Positions 1 through 5,391 of a stretch of 5,391 nt of DNA are shown piece after piece (positions within the stretch are counted from its first letter, which is position 1; each line of letters opens with the position of its first letter). The stretch lies in contig CAMNDA010000190.1 of the NCBI GenBank assembly GCA_946534745.1, positions 1 through 5,391 on the forward strand, in the 5' to 3' direction. A program made the position numbers and the translations under genes. The notes under the pieces are model-generated. The model did no database searches. It was not told the DNA's origin and saw only the letters and a program-made list of their open reading frames with translations. Source of the DNA: an uncultured Verrucomicrobiota bacterium. GTDB taxonomy: Bacteria > Verrucomicrobiota > Kiritimatiellia > RFP12 > UBA3636.

Positions 1-557
1 CCGCCACGGAGAGGACGCTCCGCCTCGCGGGCTTCGACCGCGACGGCATCGCCGACGGCCCCGGCCTGCGGTGCGTCGTCTTCGTGCAGGGCTGCCCCCA
101 CCACTGCCCCGGCTGCCAGAATCCCCAGACCTGGCCGTTCGACGGGGACGCGGAGGTCGTGACGCCGTCGCAGATCCGCGACCGCATCGTCGCGACCGAG
201 CTGGACACGGGCGTGACGTTCTCCGGCGGCGAGCCGTTCGCGCAGGCGGACGCCCTCGCGGACCTGGCGGACCTGCTGCGCCCGCGCTACGACATCGCGT
301 GCTACACGGGCTACGTGTTCGAGGCGCTGCTCAAGAAGGCCGAGTCGGAGCCCGGTGTGCGGCGGCTCCTCGAGCGCATCGACATCCTGGTGGACGGCCC
401 GTTCGTGCAGGCGCGGCGCGACCGTCTCCTGCTCTTCCGCGGGAGCGGCAACCAGCGCATCCTCGACGTCCCGGCGTCCCTCGCGGCCGGCGCGGCCGTC
501 TGGACGAAGGACCCCGCCTGGGTCGGCGAGGACGGCTCCGCCCGCGCCGAGATCTAG
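1..557 (+). CDS. nrdG: Anaerobic ribonucleotide reductase activating protein (NrdG-like radical SAM), 5' truncated by window edge
   Basis: This is a radical-SAM activase. Members of the family use a [4Fe-4S] cluster and S-adenosylmethionine to install the glycyl radical on the class III (anaerobic) ribonucleotide reductase NrdD, allowing dNTP synthesis without oxygen in the cytoplasm. The reading frame is open from position 3 to the TAG at 555-557, giving 184 visible residues. The cluster motif C-x3-C-x2-C (CPHHCPGC) has Cys codons at 93, 105 and 114. It is preceded by the family-typical GIADGPGLRCVVFVQG and followed by QNPQTW. The SAM-binding GGE motif (TFSGGEPF) is at 219-239. A VDGPF segment and FRGSGNQRI near the C-terminus match the NrdG pattern. 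An in-frame GTG at 84 is not the start, because conserved N-terminal sequence lies upstream of it, so the true start is before the window. Its partner nrdD is expected just upstream but is not visible. A related small activase (PflA-like) is less likely given the CxxxCxxC-PGC-N context and the short length. Confidence 0.9.
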   Translation, partial: ATERTLRLAGFDRDGIADGPGLRCVVFVQGCPHHCPGCQNPQTWPFDGDAEVVTPSQIRDRIVATELDTGVTFSGGEPFAQADALADLADLLRPRYDIACYTGYVFEALLKKAESEPGVRRLLERIDILVDGPFVQARRDRLLLFRGSGNQRILDVPASLAAGAAVWTKDPAWVGEDGSARAEI

Positions 558-569
558 CCGCGCGGCGTG

Positions 570-598
570 TTGCATCGCGGGGGTTCTTCTGCTAGAAT
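570..598 (+). promoter_or_regulatory. Sigma70-type promoter for the chaperone/exporter operon
   Basis: A TTGCAT -35-like hexamer (570-575) and a TAGAAT -10 hexamer (593-598, five of six matches to TATAAT) are separated by exactly 17 bases. The element stands out as an AT-containing island in very GC-rich DNA and sits directly between the nrdG stop and the next ATG. With a 7-base discriminator (599-605), transcription would begin at about 605-606, on or beside the A of the ATG at 606. The -35 box matches consensus only in TTG. Sequence and position support the promoter, but the start point is inferred. Confidence 0.65.
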
Positions 599-605
599 GC
601 CGTCC

Positions 606-1553
606 ATGCAACTCCGACCGGCAGTCCTTCTCCTCGCCGCCGCGCTCGCGGCCGCTCCGGCCGTCTCCCCGGGCGCCCTGGTCGACGGCCAGGTCGCCGT
701 CGTGAACGGCCGCGCGATCACGTTCTCCGAGGTGGTGCGCGAGGTCCCCCTCCACGCCGAGGCGCTGCGCGCGGAGGGCGCCGCCCCGGCCGACGCCGAG
801 GCGCTCTTCCGCGCCGCGTTCCGCCGCGCGCTCGACGAGGCCGAGAACCGCGAGCTCGTCCTGCAGAAGTACGAGCAGGGCGAGATGCGCCTGCCCGAGC
901 ACGCGATCGACCGCTTCGCCGCCGAGACGCTCCAGACGCGCCACGCCGGCAACCTCCAGGAGCTGCAGCGGCAGCTTGCCGCGCGCGGCGAGACCTACGC
1001 CGAATGGCGCGAGGGACTGCAGAAGCAGATGATCGTGATGTCGATGCGCCAGACGTTCGTCGACGGCCACGCGGCCGTCTCCCCGAACGAGATCGCCGCG
1101 GCGTACGAGGCCCGCCGGGCGGAGTTCTCGCGCCCGGCGCGGATGCACCTGCGCGTCGTCTCCGTCCCGGCGGCGGACACCAACGCCGTCGCGGCCTTCG
1201 CCGCGCGCCTCGCCGCGGGCGAGGACTTCGGCGCCGTGGCGGCGGACCTCGCGCCGGGGCAGGACGGCGACTACGGCTTCGTGGGCGGGGACAACGCGCT
1301 CGCGCCGCTCTTCATGGACGCCGCCGCTGCGCTCGCGGACGGCGGCGCCGCCGGCCCGCTCGAGCTGGCGGGCAAGGCCTACTTCCTCCACCGGATCGAG
1401 TCCGAGGGCGCGAAGACCATCCCCCTCGCCGAGGCGTGGGAGACGCTCCGCTCCGACCTCCTCGCCGCCCGCCGCCGCGAGCTCTTCAGGGCCTGGACCG
1501 GCCACCTCCGCGCCGCCGCCTCCATCCGCGAGACCCTCCCCTGGAAGGAATAG
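606..1553 (+). CDS. SurA-like periplasmic peptidyl-prolyl isomerase/chaperone
   Basis: This 315-residue secreted protein resembles SurA/PrsA-type folding factors, which escort outer-membrane and exported proteins through the periplasm. Residues 1 to about 24 form a Sec signal peptide: short basic start (MQLRP), hydrophobic Leu/Ala core, and several Ala-rich cleavage options around 17-24. The mature protein opens with DGQVAVVNGRAITFSEV, the usual start of a SurA N-terminal domain, followed by a helical chaperone region to about residue 165. A single parvulin-like domain follows (about 176-265), with a YGFVGG segment and the closing AYFLHRIES strand. It is shorter than E. coli SurA, which has two parvulin domains. 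The start at 606 is chosen because the candidates at 567 (GTG) and 597 (ATG) overlap the promoter and would add residues before the signal peptide. There is no Shine-Dalgarno sequence before 606, consistent with a leaderless message. The gene is followed after one base by the polysaccharide exporter permease, implying co-transcription. The isomerase active site looks degenerate, so the role may be purely chaperone-like. Confidence 0.8.
   Translation: MQLRPAVLLLAAALAAAPAVSPGALVDGQVAVVNGRAITFSEVVREVPLHAEALRAEGAAPADAEALFRAAFRRALDEAENRELVLQKYEQGEMRLPEHAIDRFAAETLQTRHAGNLQELQRQLAARGETYAEWREGLQKQMIVMSMRQTFVDGHAAVSPNEIAAAYEARRAEFSRPARMHLRVVSVPAADTNAVAAFAARLAAGEDFGAVAADLAPGQDGDYGFVGGDNALAPLFMDAAAALADGGAAGPLELAGKAYFLHRIESEGAKTIPLAEAWETLRSDLLAARRRELFRAWTGHLRAAASIRETLPWKE
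1545..1549 (+). promoter_or_regulatory. Ribosome binding site of the permease gene
   Basis: AAGGA lies inside the last codons of the upstream chaperone gene, five bases before the ATG at 1555. It is the only clear Shine-Dalgarno sequence among the internal starts of this operon, and it supports 1555 as the permease start. Confidence 0.6.
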
Positions 1554-1554
1554 C

Positions 1555-2361
1555 ATGCCGGACGCCGAAGTCCATCCGGAACGCCTCCCGCCCTATCGCA
1601 GGCCCGGATTCCGCCACGACGGGTTCCTCGTCTCCGAGCTCGTGAAGCGCGACTTCAAGGCGCGCTACGACCGGAGCATCCTGGGGATGTTCTGGTGCGT
1701 CCTGCAGCCCACGCTCACGATGGGGCTTCTCTACGCCGTCTTCTCGCTGTTCTTCAAGAGCGCGATCCCCAACTTCCCGCTCTATCTCATCTCGGGCATC
1801 GTCTTCTACCAGTTCTTCGTGGAGACGACCACGACGGCCATGCGGTCCATCCAGGAGAACGCGGAGCTCATCACGAAAGTGAAGGTCCCGCTCTGGACGT
1901 ATCCCGTGACGCGGGCCGTGTCGAGCCTGGTCAACTTCCTTTTCGCCTTGATTCCGCTGTTCTGCGTCGTTCTGCTCACGCGCGTTCCGCTGCGCCCGAC
2001 GATGCTGCTGCTGTCCTTCAGCACCGCGTGCATGCTCTTCTTCGCGCTCGGGATCGGGCTCGTCCTCGCCGCGCTCGCCGTCTTCTTCAGCGACGTGAAG
2101 TTTCTCTGGGGGTTCGCCTGCATGCTCTGCATGTACGCGACGCCGATCTTCTATCCGGAAAGAGCGCTCACGGGGGGACATCACTGGATGGTCTACTTCA
2201 ATCCGCTCTACCACATGATCCACTTCTCCCGCACCGCCTTGAACGGCGGAGTCCCTCCCGCGCCGGAGTTCGCCGCCTGCGCGCTGTTCGCGGCCGTCTC
2301 GTTCGGACTGGGCATCGTCCTGTTCCGCGCGCTCAAGAACAAGTTCGCCCTCCAGCTCTAG
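1555..2361 (+). CDS. wzm: ABC-2 type permease for polysaccharide/O-antigen export (Wzm/TagG family)
   Basis: This 268-residue integral inner-membrane protein is the channel half of an ABC transporter that moves lipid-linked polysaccharide from the cytoplasm to the periplasm. The length is typical of the family. The N-terminal cytoplasmic segment carries the family signature R-D-F-K-x-R-Y-x3-S-x-L-G (residues 32-44), followed by W47 and the QPTL segment. I place hydrophobic membrane segments at about 45-67, 74-94, 121-141, 149-172, 177-195 and 243-260, six in all as expected. The late YFNPLYH motif (214-220) is also characteristic. The gene starts one base after the chaperone stop with a good Shine-Dalgarno sequence, and its ATPase partner follows after seven bases. 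The sequence does not say which glycan is carried. O-antigen, capsule and teichoic-acid-like polymers all use this family, and the Gram-negative context favours the first two. The symbol denotes the family role rather than proven orthology. Confidence 0.88.
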   Translation: MPDAEVHPERLPPYRRPGFRHDGFLVSELVKRDFKARYDRSILGMFWCVLQPTLTMGLLYAVFSLFFKSAIPNFPLYLISGIVFYQFFVETTTTAMRSIQENAELITKVKVPLWTYPVTRAVSSLVNFLFALIPLFCVVLLTRVPLRPTMLLLSFSTACMLFFALGIGLVLAALAVFFSDVKFLWGFACMLCMYATPIFYPERALTGGHHWMVYFNPLYHMIHFSRTALNGGVPPAPEFAACALFAAVSFGLGIVLFRALKNKFALQL

Positions 2362-2368
2362 CCACGAC

Positions 2369-3589
2369 ATGGACACGCTCATCGAAGCCAGCCACGCGAG
2401 TCTCCGCTTCTCGGCTCCGACGGACAGGAAAGGGAGCGTCAAGAAGTGGGTCCTCGACGCCCTTCGCGGCCGCGTCGGGCACGACCGCTTCCTGGCCGTC
2501 GACGACGTCTCCTTCCGGATCGGGCGAGGGGAGGCGGTCGGGCTGGTGGGCCGCAACGGCGCCGGCAAGAGCACGCTCCTGAAGCTCGTCACGGGCATCG
2601 TGCGCCCGACGTCCGGGACGATCGCCGTCCGCGGCCAGGTCGCTCCGCTCCTCGCGCTCGGCAACGGACTCGACCCGGCGCTCACCGGCCGCGAGAACGT
2701 CTACCTCAACGGCGCGATCCTCGGCTACGAGAAGGCCTGGCTCCGGGCGCACGAGGCCGACATCGTCGAGTTTTCGGAGCTCGGCGACTTCATCGACGCC
2801 CCCGTCCGGACCTACTCCTCCGGCATGACGATGCGCCTCGCCTTCTCGATCGCGACGGCCGCGTCTCCCGAAATCCTCATTCTCGACGAGGTCCTCGCCG
2901 TCGGCGACGCCGCCTTCCAGGCCAAGTGCCGCGCCCGCATCGGCGAAATCATCGACGACGGCGCGACGGTTTTCTTCGTTTCGCACAGCCTGGCCGACAT
3001 CCGGAAACTCTGCGCCCGCGCCATCTGGATCGAAAAGGGCCGCGTGGTCCTGGACGGTCCCGTCGGCGACGTCTGCCCGGTGTTCGAGGAGTTTTCGAAA
3101 CTGCCGTTCATTCCAATCGGCGACTTCCTGCCGGGCGGTCGTCCGGACGGCACCGTTCCCGTCGTCCGGTTCCGCAACAAGCGCGACGGGCGCCATCTGC
3201 TCACCGCGGTCCGCGAAGAGATGAAGAACATCGTCTCGAAGCTGTCGGAGTGGGTCTGCGAAGGCGTTGTCTTCCGGACCTTTCCGGAAGCCGCCCCCGG
3301 AACCGTTCCTCTCCTGCGGTTCCTGAATCTCTCCAACGGCGTCCACGCCCTTGCCGTCGGCGAGGGCGAGGCCGCTCCCTACCGCGAGCGCCCCGATCTC
3401 TGGAAATACGAGAAGGTCGTCGGCCACGTCTTTCCCGTCGCGGCGCCCGGGCTCGTCCCCGTCCACCGCCTCGCCCGTCCGGATCGTCCCGGCATCCGCA
3501 TCGCCGTCGGCGACTCCGAGCGCGGCGTCTTCCTCTCGACCGATCCGTCCCTTTTCGTTTTCGGAAAGCCATTCTACGTCCAACCATGA
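2369..3589 (+). CDS. wzt: Polysaccharide-export ABC transporter ATPase (Wzt family) with an unusual repeat-type C-terminal domain
   Basis: This 406-residue cytoplasmic ATPase would power the Wzm-type permease encoded just upstream. Residues 1 to about 240 form a standard nucleotide-binding domain. Walker A is GRNGAGKST (61-69), the ALTGREN segment typical of polysaccharide exporters is at 104-110, the signature YSSGMT is at 149-154, Walker B ILILDE is at 169-174, and the H-loop histidine is H206. After a short linker, residues about 245-406 do not look like the usual Wzt_C beta-sandwich. They contain three copies of a unit that begins G-[TL]-V-P and continues with an R-[FL] strand and a G-x-H-like turn, then closes with a Trp/Glu-containing strand. 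Copies start at G261, G311 and G361, exactly 50 residues apart. The pattern resembles the DUF5648 family. In characterised Wzt proteins the C-terminal domain binds the finished chain end, so the repeats may read a glycan here (inference). There is no clear Shine-Dalgarno sequence before 2369. The stop overlaps the next start (ATGA). Confidence 0.9.
   Translation: MDTLIEASHASLRFSAPTDRKGSVKKWVLDALRGRVGHDRFLAVDDVSFRIGRGEAVGLVGRNGAGKSTLLKLVTGIVRPTSGTIAVRGQVAPLLALGNGLDPALTGRENVYLNGAILGYEKAWLRAHEADIVEFSELGDFIDAPVRTYSSGMTMRLAFSIATAASPEILILDEVLAVGDAAFQAKCRARIGEIIDDGATVFFVSHSLADIRKLCARAIWIEKGRVVLDGPVGDVCPVFEEFSKLPFIPIGDFLPGGRPDGTVPVVRFRNKRDGRHLLTAVREEMKNIVSKLSEWVCEGVVFRTFPEAAPGTVPLLRFLNLSNGVHALAVGEGEAAPYRERPDLWKYEKVVGHVFPVAAPGLVPVHRLARPDRPGIRIAVGDSERGVFLSTDPSLFVFGKPFYVQP
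3149..3586 (+). repeat. Three 50-residue DUF5648-like repeats encoded in the Wzt C-terminus
   Basis: The copies run about 3149-3298, 3299-3448 and 3449-3586 (the last is 46 residues, ending at the stop). Anchors recur at fixed spacing: GTVP at residues 261-264, GTVP at 311-314 and GLVP at 361-364. Each is followed by an Arg-hydrophobic pair (RF at 267-268, RF at 317-318, RL at 367-368). H276 and H326 occupy equivalent sites in copies 1 and 2, and copy 3 has R377 nearby. The closing strands are WVCEGVVFRTFP, WKYEKVVGHVFP and FVFGKPFYVQP. The repeats have diverged at the DNA level, so this is an old protein-domain repeat rather than a recent duplication. Assignment to DUF5648 is from remembered family pattern, not a search. 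Confidence 0.7.
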
Positions 3590-5391
3590 AGTTTCCGCCC
3601 GCCTCCCTCGTCACGCTCGTCCGGCTCCTGCGTCGCGACGGCTTCGCCTTCTTCGGCAAGTGCATTCGATACGGCTCCTCCCGCGACGCCTGGCTCTGGC
3701 TCTTTCGCGGCGGACGGTTTCCGGATGAGGCGTCCAGTTCCGTTGCCGTTCCCAAGACCGTCCCGGACGCAGGCGACGACGCATCTGGTCCGGACGAAAC
3801 AGACCCGGAGGAGCGCGAGAAGAGCCGGCGGCTTCTGCGCGGCTACGCCCCGACAATCAGCGTCGTTGTCGCCAGCTACAACTACGCGCATCTGATCGGC
3901 GAGACGCTCGACGCCCTGGAAGCGCAGACATACCGCAATTTCGAGGTCCTGATCATCGACAACGCCTCGCAGGATAACAGCGTCGAGGTCATAGAAAAAT
4001 ACGTAAAGCGCGATTCCCGCTTCTCGCTGACGGTCCACGAAGTCAACCTCGGGCTTCCCGGCAGCGTGAAGCACGGAATCGACCTTGCGAAGGGCGAATT
4101 CGTCGCCTTCTGCGAGGCGGACGACATCTGGTCGCCCGACCATCTGGAGAAGAAGGTCGAGCTGCTCCGCGAACACTGGGGGGAACCCGACTTCATCATC
4201 AATGACATCGAACTCTTCGGCGACCTTGACCGCTGCCGCGAAGTCGGCGTCTGGCTCGCCACGCGCGGCCCTGCCCTGGCGAAGACCCGCAACCGCATAC
4301 CGCCGCTTGAGTTCCGCAGGCGGAACTGGATCTGCACCTTCTCGATCTGCATGGTCCGGCGCGACGTCATCCGCACCTGCGACTTCGACTCCGTGCCGCG
4401 TCCTTCAAACCTCGACTGGTGGCTTTGGCGGCAGATTTGCTTCGACCATGACGTCTGGGTCGTGCACGAGAAGCTGACGAAGTGGCGGCTCCACAAGGAC
4501 TCATACCTCATGCGCGACGGGACGGCCGACCGCATGGCCGACCTCTACGACCTTATCGCGAAGATGGACCGCTTCCTCGTCGAACGCCATCCGGCGCAGG
4601 CCGACTCGCTCCGTCCCTTGCTGCGTCCGGAGGACGCCTTCGCCTGCGCGGGCGGGCGCCTGTCGCTTGCGGGCGCGGAAACCCGCCAGCCATTCTTCTC
4701 GGTCCTCGTCTCGCTTGACGGCGCGACTGCGGCGTCCGCAAGGACTCTGGCGTCGACGGCGGCGCAAACCTATTCCAATTTCGAGGTTGTCCCCTTCTCC
4801 TCCGCCGTGCCATCCGGGGACGTCGCCAAGGCACTTGCAGATCCACGCCTCGACGGGCGTGTCCGCCTCGCCGCCGACGGCGCCACGGCGGCCACGCAGC
4901 AGGAGGCGTGGCGCATCGCGACCGGCGAATGGATCGTCGGGCCCCTACCCGGCGACGTCCTGCGCCCCGAGGCGCTACAGACCTTCGCCGCGCGGATCGT
5001 TCTCGACGATTCCGGCGCCGGCGTCTGCGGCAAGGCGCGCTGCATGCGCTCCGGCCTCGCCATCGGCGGAAACCACAAGACCGCCGCGGGCGCGGCGGGG
5101 AGCTTTGCGGTCCCCGGCGCATTCGCTGTTCGCCGCGATGGCGGCGGTCCCGGGGCGCCGTACGTCCCGCGTCCCTTCGCCCACCCCTGCCTAGAACTTG
5201 TCTCGCGGCTCTTCTCGACCTCGCCCGTCGTCTTCTTCGACCATCTGGTCGTCCTCCACGACGACACCCCGGATGGCCCGGACCCGTCGAACCGCCGCCT
5301 CGACGCGGCCGCAGAAGAGTTCTTCGGCTCCGCGCGGACGCGCCCGCCTTTCGCTCCGCCCTCCGTGGGCGACATCGCCGCCGTAAGCGCC
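3586..5391 (+). CDS. Large family 2 glycosyltransferase with a second, degenerate GT-A domain; 3' end beyond window
   Basis: This frame is open for 602 codons from the ATG at 3586 to the window edge. Residues 1-85 are a basic/aromatic N-terminus followed by an acidic linker rich in Asp, Glu, Ser and Pro (about 46-80). Residues 89 to about 310 form a GT2 domain, which transfers a sugar from a nucleotide donor to a growing glycan on the cytoplasmic side. It has the strand ISVVVASYNYA (91-101), QTYRNFEVLIID ending at D125, the metal-binding EADD (177-180), an acidic LDWW segment (276-279) that may hold the catalytic base, and WRLHKDS (300-306) near its end. Residues about 369-550 repeat the fold: FFSVLVS, AAQTYSNFEVV and TGEWIVGPLPGD line up with the first domain but lack its key acidic residues. 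The start overlaps the ATPase stop by four bases and has no good Shine-Dalgarno sequence, suggesting translational coupling. Donor sugar and linkage cannot be read from sequence. Confidence 0.85.
   Translation, partial: MKFPPASLVTLVRLLRRDGFAFFGKCIRYGSSRDAWLWLFRGGRFPDEASSSVAVPKTVPDAGDDASGPDETDPEEREKSRRLLRGYAPTISVVVASYNYAHLIGETLDALEAQTYRNFEVLIIDNASQDNSVEVIEKYVKRDSRFSLTVHEVNLGLPGSVKHGIDLAKGEFVAFCEADDIWSPDHLEKKVELLREHWGEPDFIINDIELFGDLDRCREVGVWLATRGPALAKTRNRIPPLEFRRRNWICTFSICMVRRDVIRTCDFDSVPRPSNLDWWLWRQICFDHDVWVVHEKLTKWRLHKDSYLMRDGTADRMADLYDLIAKMDRFLVERHPAQADSLRPLLRPEDAFACAGGRLSLAGAETRQPFFSVLVSLDGATAASARTLASTAAQTYSNFEVVPFSSAVPSGDVAKALADPRLDGRVRLAADGATAATQQEAWRIATGEWIVGPLPGDVLRPEALQTFAARIVLDDSGAGVCGKARCMRSGLAIGGNHKTAAGAAGSFAVPGAFAVRRDGGGPGAPYVPRPFAHPCLELVSRLFSTSPVVFFDHLVVLHDDTPDGPDPSNRRLDAAAEEFFGSARTRPPFAPPSVGDIAAVSA

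Noticed and set aside
84..557. GTG at 84 as the start of the nrdG-like gene
   Set aside because: The conserved GIADGPGLRCVVF segment lies upstream in the same frame, and a start here would leave only seven residues to the N-terminal side of the second cluster cysteine, so the gene begins before the window.
557..566. Perfect 10-base palindrome GCCGCGCGGC between the nrdG stop and the -35 box
   Set aside because: It has no loop or T-tract, so it is not an intrinsic terminator. Such palindromes arise easily in GC-rich DNA. A role as an operator is possible but unsupported.
567..605. Earlier in-frame starts for the chaperone gene (GTG at 567, ATG at 597)
   Set aside because: Both overlap the -35/-10 promoter elements, lack ribosome binding sites at proper distance, and would place extra residues ahead of an otherwise ideal signal peptide.
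1486..2685. A 399-codon open frame on the - strand opposite the permease gene
   Set aside because: It is antisense to clear Wzm and Wzt genes, its translation is charged low-complexity sequence rich in Arg, Glu and Asp, and long antisense frames are expected in GC-rich coding DNA.
2333..3583. A 416-codon open frame on the - strand opposite the ATPase gene
   Set aside because: It mirrors the ATPase codons, is rich in Asp, Glu, Gly and Arg, and has no recognisable domain; it is a GC-driven shadow.
4085..5194. Overlapping + and - strand open frames within the glycosyltransferase region
   Set aside because: They are Arg/Pro/Ala-rich alternative frames of a continuous 602-codon frame that carries clear GT2 motifs.
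1..5391. tRNA, rRNA, CRISPR array, insertion sequence or attachment site
   Set aside because: I saw no regularly spaced direct DNA repeats, terminal inverted repeats, transposase motifs or tRNA-like sequence. The only repeats found are protein-level repeats inside the ATPase and glycosyltransferase genes.

Overview
This is a compact, GC-rich bacterial window in which third codon positions are overwhelmingly G or C. All five genes I can support lie on the + strand. The organism looks like an anaerobe with a Gram-negative-type envelope: it carries an oxygen-sensitive class III ribonucleotide reductase activase, a secreted SurA-type periplasmic chaperone, and an ABC exporter for surface polysaccharide. 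The TTGCAT-N17-TAGAAT promoter and the gene style would suit a gut or sediment member of the Verrucomicrobiota/Kiritimatiellota/Lentisphaerota group. That placement is a guess, because nothing in the window fixes taxonomy.

Layout. Positions 1-557 hold the 3' part of an nrdG-like radical-SAM activase, whose start lies before the window. A very short gap (558-605) carries a good sigma70-type promoter. It is followed by a tight four-gene run: a SurA-like chaperone (606-1553), a Wzm-type ABC-2 permease (1555-2361), a Wzt-type ATPase (2369-3589), and a large family 2 glycosyltransferase (3586 to beyond the window end). The junctions are a 1-nt gap, a 7-nt gap and a 4-nt ATGA overlap, so these four genes very probably form one transcription unit. 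No gene-free stretch exceeds 50 bases.

How the genes work together. The glycosyltransferase would add sugars to a lipid-linked glycan in the cytoplasm. The Wzm/Wzt pair would flip or export the finished chain across the inner membrane. The periplasmic chaperone encoded first may help fold outer-membrane or secretion partners of the same pathway. The nrdG gene belongs to a separate anaerobic nucleotide-metabolism unit.

Most notable features. (1) The Wzt C-terminal region, where a carbohydrate-binding Wzt_C beta-sandwich is normally found, is instead built of three repeats spaced exactly 50 residues apart. They resemble the DUF5648 repeat family, usually met on secreted proteins. This suggests an unfamiliar substrate-recognition module on a polysaccharide exporter. 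(2) The glycosyltransferase has two GT-A-like domains, and the second appears to have lost its metal/nucleotide-sugar motif. (3) The operon promoter is placed so that its transcript should start at or next to the ATG, implying a leaderless mRNA.
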